Below are positions 7,126 through 12,878 of a DNA stretch of 16,692 nucleotides, in pieces (the first letter of the stretch is position 1; each line of letters begins with the position of its first letter). The stretch comes from JAQBXX01 sp963925015 (lineage in GTDB: Bacteria > Pseudomonadota > Gammaproteobacteria > SURF-13): the NCBI GenBank assembly GCA_963925015.1, contig CAWUTX010000097.1:1-16692 (forward strand). The letters are read 5' to 3'. The translations under genes were made by a program, and so were the position numbers. The notes beneath the pieces are model-generated. The model ran no database searches. It was not told the origin of the DNA and was given only the letters and a program-made list of their open reading frames with translations.

Positions 7126-9435
7126 ATGGATACCATAATGCGTAAATTGTTGCTGCGGGCAGGGGTGTGTGGAGTTCTGTTGCTGGGCGCAGGACAGGCT
7201 TTGGCGCTGGAGCCGTTCGTAATCAAGGACATCCGGCTTGAAGGCTTGCAGCGCATCGCCGCCGGTACGGTGTTCAATTACCTTCCGGTCAAGGTGGGTG
7301 AAACGCTGGACGACGCGCGCGCCAACGAGGCGATCCGGGCCCTGTTCAAAACCGGCTTCTTCAAGGACGTGCGCCTGGAGCGCGAGGACGACGTGCTGGT
7401 GGTGTTCGTTACCGAGCGCCCTGCCATCGCAAACGTCAAGATCACCGGCAACAAGGACATCGCGACCGATCAGCTCACCAAGGCGCTGAAGGAGCAGGGC
7501 CTGGGCGAGGGCCAGACGTTTGACCGCGCACTGCTCGACAAGGCCGAACAGGAACTCAAGCGCCAGTATTTCAGCCGCGGCAAATACGGCGTGCAGGTCA
7601 CCACTACCGCCACGCCGATGGAGCGCAATCGCGTCGGCATTGCGCTGGACATCTCCGAGGGTCGTGCCGCGCGCATCCGCGAGATCAACATCGTCGGCAA
7701 TGAGGCCTTCAGCGAGGGCGACCTGCTGGACAATTTCCAGTCGGGTACGCCGGGCTTGCTTTCGTTCTATACCAGCAGCGATCAATACTCAAAACAGAAA
7801 CTGTCCGCCGATCTTGAGGCCCTGCGCTCGTTTTATCTCGATCGCGGTTACATCAACTTCGCCATCAACTCCACCCAGGTCTCCATCACGCCGGATAAGA
7901 AAGACATCTACATCACCGTCAACGTCGCCGAGGGCGACAAGTTTACGGTGAAGGATGTCAAGCTTGCAGGCGAACTGGTGCTGCCGGAAGAGGATCTGAA
8001 CAAACTTGTTACGGTGAAGAAGGACGCGGTGTTTTCACGCAAGGGCGCGACCGATACCACCGCCAAGCTGATCGAGCGCCTGGGCGACGAGGGCTATGCC
8101 TTCGCCAACGTCAACACCATTCCGGACATCGACCAGGCGAGCAAACAGGTAAGCCTGACCTTCTTCGTCGACTCCGGTAAGCGCGTGTATGTGCGCCGCA
8201 TCAACGTGGCGGGCAACACCAAGACGCGCGACGAGGTGCTGCGGCGCGAAATGCGTCAACTGGAGAGCGCATGGATTTCGACCGAAAAGGTCAAGCGTTC
8301 GCGTGTACGGCTGGAAAAGCTCGGTTATTTCGAGGAGGTCAACGTGGAGACACCCGCAGTGCCCGGTACCACGGATCAGGTGGATGTCAATTACACGGTG
8401 GTGGAAAAGCCGTCGGGCAACCTGCTTGCTGGTCTGGGTTTCTCGCAGGGGCAGGGTATCATCTTCAATACCAGCATCAGTCAGGACAACTTTCTCGGCA
8501 GCGGCAAGCACGTGAGCGCAGCGTTCAACAACAGCAAGGTCAACACCGTCTACAGTTTTTCCTATACTAATCCGTATTACACGGTGGATGGCATCAGCCG
8601 CAGCTTCAGCGCCTTTTCCAGAAGTACGGATGCGGCTGAGGCCAACATCTCCAATTACAGTACTGATGTGCAGGGCGCCTCTGTTAATTACGGCATCCCG
8701 GTTAGTGAGTTCGACAGTGTACGCCTCGGCGCGGGTTATGAGGGCACGCTCATCAAAACCGGCGACCTCACGCCCGAGGAGTACAGCGCTTTCATTGCCG
8801 CCAACGGGCAAAAATTTGGTACAATAAAGCTGACTGCGGGATGGTCGCATGATACGCGTAATCGCGCGGTGTTTGCCGATGAGGGCGTGCTCCAGAATCT
8901 GAATGTCGAGATGACGGTGCCCGGTACTAACCTGAATTATTACAAGGCCAGCTACCGCCATCTGTTTATTTATCCGCTGGCGAAATACTGGACACTGTCG
9001 CTGAATGGTGACGTCGGTTATGGTAAAAGTTACGGTAAGACCACCGAATTTCCGTTCTTCGAGAACTTTTTCGCGGGTGGTGGACGTTCGATGCGCGGCT
9101 TCAAGGACAATACGCTGGGCCCCAGAGGCGGAGGGTCAAACGGCGGCAGGCCGCTGGGCGGTAATTTGAAGGTGGTGGGAAATGCGGAGGTGTTCTTCCC
9201 CGTGCCGTTTGTCAAGGATAGCAAGTCCGTGCGGCTGAGCGGATTTCTGGACGCGGGCAATGTCTACGGTGTAAATGAAAGTTTTGAGACTGCCAAGCTG
9301 CGTTATTCTTTAGGCTTGTCCGCCGTGTGGTTATCTCCGCTGGGGGCGTTGACCTTCAGTGTGGCGCAACCTTTAAACAGCAAAGAGGAAGATGATGTCC
9401 AGAATTTCCAGTTTTCGCTGGGCGCACCTTTCTAG
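7126..9435 (+). CDS. bamA: Outer membrane protein assembly factor BamA
   Basis: Omp85-family core of the BAM complex that folds beta-barrel proteins into the outer membrane. 769 residues (E. coli 810). A signal peptide ends at about LLLGAGQALA, before LEPFVIKDIRLEGL. Five POTRA domains span roughly residues 26-424, with typical openings such as RIREINIVGNEAFSEGDLL and VYVRRINVAGNTKTRDEVL. The barrel begins near residue 431 (GNLLAGLGFSQGQGI). The loop-6 motif, usually VRGF, is MRGF at 656-659, followed by a short Gly-rich loop. The chain ends with the terminal Phe typical of a beta-signal (SLGAPF). An alternative start is ATG 7138 (MRKLLLRAG), which also gives a good signal peptide; neither has a clear ribosome site. 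Confidence 0.97.
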   Translation: MDTIMRKLLLRAGVCGVLLLGAGQALALEPFVIKDIRLEGLQRIAAGTVFNYLPVKVGETLDDARANEAIRALFKTGFFKDVRLEREDDVLVVFVTERPAIANVKITGNKDIATDQLTKALKEQGLGEGQTFDRALLDKAEQELKRQYFSRGKYGVQVTTTATPMERNRVGIALDISEGRAARIREINIVGNEAFSEGDLLDNFQSGTPGLLSFYTSSDQYSKQKLSADLEALRSFYLDRGYINFAINSTQVSITPDKKDIYITVNVAEGDKFTVKDVKLAGELVLPEEDLNKLVTVKKDAVFSRKGATDTTAKLIERLGDEGYAFANVNTIPDIDQASKQVSLTFFVDSGKRVYVRRINVAGNTKTRDEVLRREMRQLESAWISTEKVKRSRVRLEKLGYFEEVNVETPAVPGTTDQVDVNYTVVEKPSGNLLAGLGFSQGQGIIFNTSISQDNFLGSGKHVSAAFNNSKVNTVYSFSYTNPYYTVDGISRSFSAFSRSTDAAEANISNYSTDVQGASVNYGIPVSEFDSVRLGAGYEGTLIKTGDLTPEEYSAFIAANGQKFGTIKLTAGWSHDTRNRAVFADEGVLQNLNVEMTVPGTNLNYYKASYRHLFIYPLAKYWTLSLNGDVGYGKSYGKTTEFPFFENFFAGGGRSMRGFKDNTLGPRGGGSNGGRPLGGNLKVVGNAEVFFPVPFVKDSKSVRLSGFLDAGNVYGVNESFETAKLRYSLGLSAVWLSPLGALTFSVAQPLNSKEEDDVQNFQFSLGAPF

Positions 9436-9590
9436 CGGAATGCTGAAAAGTCTATCCGGGGACTTTTCAGCTACTCAAAGCAAAAAGTTCATTTTGCTTT
9501 GCTTCATTGTTCAAACGCTTGAACAATGGCAGCACATCCATGTGCTGCACTGCAGGTTGCTGAAAAATGAGTTTTTCAGCAACCTGCTAG
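9432..9590 (+). repeat. Five-hairpin palindromic element framed by CTAG, at the bamA stop
   Basis: Five perfect stem-loops follow one another almost without gaps. Their arms are 9442-9452/9461-9471 (11 bp), 9476-9485/9492-9501 (10 bp), 9505-9514/9519-9528 (10 bp), 9529-9536/9541-9548 (8 bp) and 9552-9567/9572-9587 (16 bp). The outer ends are also inverted repeats of each other: left CTAGCGGAATGCTGAAAA, and right, read on the other strand, CTAGCAGGTTGCTGAAAA (15 of 18 match). CTAG stands at both borders (9432-9435, 9587-9590), and the left one contains the bamA stop TAG. This fits a small non-autonomous insertion with a CTAG target duplication, which is an inference. No ORF of interest lies inside, and no T-run follows that would make it a simple terminator. 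Confidence 0.75.
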
Positions 9591-9634
9591 AAAAGCACCT
9601 GCAAGAATGATGGGGTCACATTTTTTCTTTTCGT

Positions 9635-9666
9635 CTCTGAAAAATTCAGGGATGAGTTTTTCAGAG
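9635..9666 (+). repeat. Stem-loop upstream of skp, related to the last hairpin of the bamA-skp element
   Basis: Perfect 10 bp inverted repeat, arms 9635-9644 and 9657-9666, loop 9645-9656. Its core (CTGAAAAA, then TGAGTTTTTCAG) is the same as 9560-9579 in the preceding element except for 8 extra bases (9645-9652). The two hairpins therefore look like copies. It ends 15 nt before the skp ribosome site, so it lies in the skp 5' untranslated region. The rest of the 258 bp gap (9591-9634, 9667-9681) shows no clear promoter that I can defend. Confidence 0.6.
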
Positions 9667-9681
9667 TTTACTTTAAAGTTC

Positions 9682-9686
9682 AGGAG
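9682..9686 (+). promoter_or_regulatory. Ribosome binding site that fixes a TTG start for skp
   Basis: AGGAG stands 7 nt before TTG 9694, an ideal spacing. No such site precedes the upstream in-frame ATG codons (9607, 9610, 9652). The residues they would add are not signal-peptide-like and are encoded across the hairpin. Confidence 0.75.
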
Positions 9687-9693
9687 CAGGCAT

Positions 9694-10248
9694 TTGAAAA
9701 AATATTTATTGATTGCGGTGGCGGTAGTGTCGGTCTGGTCCGGAGTGGTTTCTGCGGCTGAACTCAAGCTCGGATTTGTCAATTTTGCCAAGATACTGGA
9801 AGAGGCGCCACAAGCGATTGCGGCGCAGAACAAGCTGGAAAAGGAATTTTCCGGGCGCAGTAAAAAGGTGATCGACGGGCAAAAAGAGATCAAGACGCTG
9901 GAAGACAAGCTCGCCAAGGATGGCGCCGTGATGAGCGACGCCGAGCGTGCGAAGTCGGAGCGCAACATCAGCGCGCTGCGGCGTGATATGAAGCGCGATT
10001 CGGATGAGGCGCGCGAGGATCTTAATATCCGCCGCAGCGAGGAAGTTTCAAAACTGCAAAAGCTGGTGTACGAAGCAATCGTGGCGCTGGCCAAGAAGGA
10101 AAACTATGACCTCATCGTGGCCGATGGCGCGATTTACTCGAGCGAGCGTGTCGATATCACCGACAAGGTGATGGCGCGTCTGAAGGCCGCAGCGCCGGAG
10201 GCGGCCAAGGGCGGTGCCACCGAGCCCGCCGCCCAGCCCAAGCCGTAA
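9694..10248 (+). CDS. skp: Periplasmic chaperone Skp/OmpH
   Basis: Trimeric periplasmic chaperone that holds unfolded outer-membrane proteins on their way to BamA. I start it at TTG 9694 because AGGAG lies 7 nt upstream and the resulting N-terminus is a classic signal peptide, (M)KKYLLIAVAVVSVWSGVVSA, cut before AELKLGFVNF. This gives 184 residues; E. coli Skp has 161. The body is charged and helical (coiled-coil arms, about residues 45-125) with LEKEFSGRSKKVIDGQKEIK, and ends in the family's NYDLIVADGAIYSSERVDIT. A short Ala/Pro-rich tail follows (AAAPEAAKGGATEPAAQPKP). The context bamA-skp-lpxD is standard. An ATG at 9607 in the same frame would be a much poorer start. Confidence 0.93.
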   Translation: MKKYLLIAVAVVSVWSGVVSAAELKLGFVNFAKILEEAPQAIAAQNKLEKEFSGRSKKVIDGQKEIKTLEDKLAKDGAVMSDAERAKSERNISALRRDMKRDSDEAREDLNIRRSEEVSKLQKLVYEAIVALAKKENYDLIVADGAIYSSERVDITDKVMARLKAAAPEAAKGGATEPAAQPKP

Positions 10249-10260
10249 GCGGCGGCGCCC

Positions 10261-11307
10261 GTGTTGGGGTTCACCCTCGGCGAGATCGCCCAGCATATCG
10301 GTGCCGAGACCCGGGGTGATGTGGGCTGCGTCATCCACGGGGTGGCGTCGCTCGACCGGGCCCAGGCGGGCGAGCTGAGTTACCTCACCAGCGAGCGCTA
10401 TCGCAAACACCTTTCCGGCACACAGGCCTCTGCGGTGATTCTGGCGCCGCAGGACGCTCCCCATTGTACAGTCGCCGCCCTAGTGGTGGACAACCCCGGG
10501 TTGGGTTACGCGCGCGCCGCCACGCTGCTCACCACGCCGCCGGTACAGCACGGCATTCATCCCACGGCCTGGATCAGCGCCACGGCGCAAGTGCATGCGA
10601 GCGCATGGATCGGTCCGCAGTGTGTGATTGAGGCCGGGGCGATGATTGGAAAAGGTGTCAACCTTGGGCCGGGGTGCGTGATCGGCGAGAATTCCAGCAT
10701 CGGTGAAGACAGCCGCCTGCTGGCGCATGTCACCGTATGTCATGGCAGCATCATCGGACGGCGCGCGCTGATACACCCGGGTGCGGTGATCGGCAGCGAC
10801 GGCTTCGGGCTGGCGAGCAACCACGGCGTGTGGGTGAAGATTCCGCAACTGGGGCGCGCGTGCATCGGCGATGATGTCGAGATCGGCGCCAATACCACCA
10901 TTGATCGCGGCGCACTCGATGACACCGTGATTGAAGACGGCGTCAAGCTCGACAATCAGGTACAGGTCGCGCACAACGTGCACATCGGCGCACACACCGC
11001 GATTGCGGGCTGCGTAGGCATTGCCGGCAGCGCGCGCATCGGCAAGCGCTGTCGTATCGGCGGTGGTGTCGGCATCGCCGGTCATCTGGAAATTACCGAT
11101 GATGTCACCGTCACCGGCATGTCGCTGGTGAGCAAATCCATCCGCACGCCCGGCGTCTACTCCTCCAGTGTCCCGGCGGAGCCGGTGGCGGTCTGGAACA
11201 AACAGCTTGCACGCCTGCGCCGGCTGGAGACCTTGAGCGAACGGCTCAAGGCGCTGGAACAGAATCGCAACAACCACAAGGGCACCTCTAAAAATGATGG
11301 ATTTTGA
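10261..11307 (+). CDS. lpxD: UDP-3-O-(3-hydroxyacyl)glucosamine N-acyltransferase
   Basis: Third step of lipid A synthesis: transfers a 3-hydroxyacyl chain from ACP to the 2-amine of UDP-3-O-acyl-GlcN in the cytoplasm. 348 residues (E. coli 341). The N-terminal uridine-binding domain (about 1-100) has GVASLDRAQAGELSYL. It is followed by left-handed beta-helix hexapeptide repeats (about 105-300) with GAVIGSDGFGLA and the catalytic His238 in VQVAHNV (E. coli His239). Then comes GVYSSSVPAEP and a C-terminal helix. The GTG start at 10261 follows skp by 12 nt; no clear ribosome site, and TTG 10264 is possible. The last eight residues (GTSKNDGF) and the stop are encoded by the left end of a repeat element, so the native C-terminus has probably been replaced. 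Confidence 0.96.
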   Translation: MLGFTLGEIAQHIGAETRGDVGCVIHGVASLDRAQAGELSYLTSERYRKHLSGTQASAVILAPQDAPHCTVAALVVDNPGLGYARAATLLTTPPVQHGIHPTAWISATAQVHASAWIGPQCVIEAGAMIGKGVNLGPGCVIGENSSIGEDSRLLAHVTVCHGSIIGRRALIHPGAVIGSDGFGLASNHGVWVKIPQLGRACIGDDVEIGANTTIDRGALDDTVIEDGVKLDNQVQVAHNVHIGAHTAIAGCVGIAGSARIGKRCRIGGGVGIAGHLEITDDVTVTGMSLVSKSIRTPGVYSSSVPAEPVAVWNKQLARLRRLETLSERLKALEQNRNNHKGTSKNDGF

Positions 11308-11420
11308 TTCAAGACAAGGCGCAGCGCGGTCGAGCAGCGCAGCATACACGCCAGTATGTGAGCAGCGGAGACAAGCTGCAACGCAGTATTGGAGCAAAAG
11401 ACGCATTTTTAGAGGCGCCC
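11280..11420 (+). repeat. 141 bp palindromic element with 17 bp terminal inverted repeats
   Basis: The ends 11280-11296 and 11404-11420 are inverted repeats matching at 16 of 17 positions (core CCTCTAAAAATG). The centre of the whole unit is near 11350, where a small hairpin lies (11343-11347/11354-11358, loop 6 nt). Further partial symmetry is seen between the arms, so the unit is one long imperfect palindrome. It starts inside the end of lpxD and ends 13 nt before the fabZ start, just ahead of the fabZ AAGG ribosome site. It holds no plausible gene. It resembles a small non-autonomous transposable element; I see no convincing target duplication. 11308-11433 is otherwise empty. Confidence 0.7.
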
Positions 11421-11433
11421 GCAAGGCATCCAC

Positions 11434-11877
11434 ATGAGCGGCATGGACATACATGAGGTGCTGCAACATCTGCCGCACCGTTACCCCTTTCTCATGATCG
11501 ACCGCGTGCTCACCTGTATCCCGGGCGAGTCGCTCACGGCGCTTAAAAACGTCACCGTCAACGAGCCATATTTTCAAGGCCACTTTCCCAACCGCCCGGT
11601 GATGCCGGGCGTGATGATACTGGAGGCGATGGCGCAGGCCACCGGCATCCTCGCGTTTCGCACTACGCAGACACTCCCCAGTGAACACCTGCTGTATTAC
11701 CTGGTCGGCGTGGACAATGCGCGCTTCAAGCAGCCGGTGGAGCCGGGCGATCAGTTGATTATCGAAGTGCGTGCCGAGCGCAATATGCGCGGTATATGGA
11801 AGTTCGCCGCCGAGGCGAAGGTGGAGGGCAAGACGGTGGCGAGCGCCGACCTGATGTGCGCCCGCAAGGAAGTGTAG
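11434..11877 (+). CDS. fabZ: 3-hydroxyacyl-[ACP] dehydratase FabZ
   Basis: Dehydrates 3-hydroxyacyl-ACP to trans-2-enoyl-ACP in fatty acid elongation. It competes with LpxA and LpxD for the same 3-hydroxyacyl-ACP pool, which explains its place between them. 147 residues (E. coli 151), single hot-dog domain. LPHRYPFLMIDRV opens the fold; the catalytic His50 lies in QGHFPNRPVMPGV and Glu64 in ILEAMAQATG; VDNARFKQPVEPGDQL follows, and the end is MCARKEV. The ATG at 11434 has AAGG at 11423-11426, 7 nt away; ATG 11443 is an in-frame alternative. lpxA starts 2 nt after its stop. Confidence 0.97.
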   Translation: MSGMDIHEVLQHLPHRYPFLMIDRVLTCIPGESLTALKNVTVNEPYFQGHFPNRPVMPGVMILEAMAQATGILAFRTTQTLPSEHLLYYLVGVDNARFKQPVEPGDQLIIEVRAERNMRGIWKFAAEAKVEGKTVASADLMCARKEV

Positions 11878-11879
11878 CC

Positions 11880-12650
11880 GTGATCGACGCGCGCGCAGTC
11901 GTCGAACCGGGCGCCAAGCTCGGCCCCGGTGTCAGTGTCGGGCCGTGGTCCATCATCGGCGCGCAGGTCGAGATCGGCGCCGGCACCTGGATCGGGCCGC
12001 ACGTCGTCATCACGGGCCGCACGCGCATCGGGCGTGACAACAAGATTTTTCAGTTCGCCTCTCTGGGGGAGGAGCCGCAGGACAAGAAATACGCGGGCGA
12101 AGATACCGCGCTCGAGATCGGTGACCGCAACGTGATCCGCGAATACTGCACCATCAGCCGCGGCACCGTTCAGGGCGGCGGTATCACGCAGGTGGGCAAT
12201 GACAACTGGATCATGGCCTATGTGCACATCGCGCACGACTGCAAGGTCGGCCATCAGGCCATCTTCGCCAACTCCTCCTCGCTCGCCGGACATGTGACGG
12301 TGGATGATTACGCCATACTCGGCGGCTTTACACTGGTGCATCAGTTTTGCGCCATCGGCGCGCATTGTTTCTGCGGCATGGGCAGCGTAATTTCCAAGGA
12401 CGTGCCGCCCTACACCATGATGTCCGGCAACCCGGTGCGCGCGCACGGCCTCAACAGCGAGGGCCTCAAGCGTCGCGGCTTCAGCGCCGAGACACTGCGC
12501 CAACTGCGTGAGGCGTATAAGGTCATCTACAAATCCAAACTCACACTGGTGCAGGCCATTACGCGCTTGAAGGAGAGGCAGCATGAGTGTGCCGAGATCA
12601 GCGTGCTGGTGACCTTTCTGGAGCGGGCGACGCGTGGAATAGTAAGATGA
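11880..12650 (+). CDS. lpxA: UDP-N-acetylglucosamine 3-O-acyltransferase
   Basis: First step of lipid A synthesis: moves a 3-hydroxyacyl chain from ACP to UDP-GlcNAc. 256 residues (E. coli 262) from GTG 11880, chosen because MIDARAVVEPGAKLG is the family's N-terminus and AAGGA lies at 11866-11870. An upstream ATG in frame (11796) would add 28 residues that overlap fabZ and match nothing. Left-handed beta-helix repeats run to about residue 185, with RGTVQGGG, catalytic His119 in HIAHDC (E. coli His125) and GGFTLVHQFCAIGAH; the C-terminal helical part has GLKRRGFS and ends TRGIVR, like E. coli TRGLIR. Met167 aligns without gaps to E. coli Gly173, the acyl-length ruler. The family A repeat begins at the last base of the stop codon. 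Confidence 0.97.
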   Translation: MIDARAVVEPGAKLGPGVSVGPWSIIGAQVEIGAGTWIGPHVVITGRTRIGRDNKIFQFASLGEEPQDKKYAGEDTALEIGDRNVIREYCTISRGTVQGGGITQVGNDNWIMAYVHIAHDCKVGHQAIFANSSSLAGHVTVDDYAILGGFTLVHQFCAIGAHCFCGMGSVISKDVPPYTMMSGNPVRAHGLNSEGLKRRGFSAETLRQLREAYKVIYKSKLTLVQAITRLKERQHECAEISVLVTFLERATRGIVR

Positions 12651-12724
12651 GAGAAAAGAGGCAAGAGAAAAGAGAAAAGGAGAAGCAACGCTACTGTTCT
12701 CTTGCCTCTTTTCTCTTGTCTCTG
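12650..12724 (+). repeat. Palindromic intergenic repeat, family A, copy 2
   Basis: Perfect 20 bp inverted repeat with arms 12650-12669 and 12697-12716 and a 27 nt loop (12670-12696). The left 23 nt are identical to 2843-2865 after frr, and 12705-12724 matches 2911-2930 at 17 of 20 positions. The left arm is almost all purine, with GAGAAAAG repeated. The element begins at the last base of the lpxA stop codon in the same orientation as copy 1. The long stem could stop 3' exonucleases or weaken transcription into lpxB, but there is no following T-run as in a standard terminator. Confidence 0.75.
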
Positions 12725-12766
12725 TAGTTACTCATAAGTCAGCAAGTAAGACCACACTTCCCGCCA

Positions 12767-12797
12767 TGTCCCCGCCCCTTGTTTATGGGGCGGGACA
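12767..12797 (+). other. GC-rich hairpin in the lpxA-lpxB gap
   Basis: Arms CCCGCCCC (12771-12778) and GGGGCGGG (12787-12794) with an 8 nt loop, extended by TGT/ACA (12767-12769/12795-12797) past a single bulged C. It is stable on paper, but the bases after it are G-rich rather than T-rich, so I do not call it a terminator. A 15 bp dyad TAAAACAGTGTTTTA lies a little downstream (12811-12825). The rest of 12725-12821 holds nothing I recognise. Confidence 0.5.
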
Positions 12798-12821
12798 GGG
12801 TGGGGGTAGATAAAACAGTGT

Positions 12822-12878
12822 TTTACTCAGGAGCCACATCATTCATGTCGTCGCCTTACTTTGTGACTCCTGAGTAAA
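12822..12878 (+). promoter_or_regulatory. Inverted repeat ending on the lpxB start codon
   Basis: Arms 12822-12838 and 12862-12878 match at 16 of 17 positions (TTTACTCAGGAG, then CACA), with a 23 nt loop. The last base of the right arm is the A of the lpxB ATG. The left arm contains AGGAG (12829-12833) and the right arm the complementary CTCCT just before the ATG. In RNA the stem would therefore bury the only good ribosome site in the gap and end exactly at the start codon. A control role is an inference; a transposon remnant is the other reading. Confidence 0.55.
12845..12877 (+). CDS. Possible 10-codon leader ORF upstream of lpxB
   Basis: ATG 12845 opens a short frame, MSSPYFVTPE, stopping at TAA 12875-12877; the lpxB ATG follows directly (TAAATG) in the same frame. 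AGGAG at 12829-12833 lies 11 nt before it, somewhat far but usable, while lpxB itself has no Shine-Dalgarno sequence (CTCCTGAGTAA precedes it). Translation of the leader would open the hairpin and deliver ribosomes to lpxB. The frame is short enough to occur by chance, so this is tentative. Confidence 0.3.
   Translation: MSSPYFVTPE

Noticed and set aside
8035..8961. 308-codon minus-strand frame inside bamA
   Set aside because: Antisense to POTRA and barrel codons, with no recognisable motifs and no ribosome site.
8461..9435. Slightly lower GC in the bamA barrel as a sign of gene transfer
   Set aside because: Barrel strands rich in Asn, Tyr and Ser use AT-richer codons; amino acid content alone could explain it.
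9436..9681. Sigma-E or sigma-70 promoter for skp
   Set aside because: TTGAAC at 9519 and TCTGA near 9636 are visible but have no partner box at proper spacing; not supportable by eye.
10480..11688. 402-codon open frame on the minus strand across lpxD and fabZ
   Set aside because: It is antisense to two well-conserved genes, crosses the intergenic repeat and is rich in His/Arg/Ala as expected for the complement of GC-rich codons. It matches no family I know.
11796..11879. Upstream extension of lpxA from ATG 11796
   Set aside because: It would overlap fabZ and add a Gly/Arg-rich stretch not seen in LpxA; GTG 11880 has AAGGA and gives the family N-terminus.
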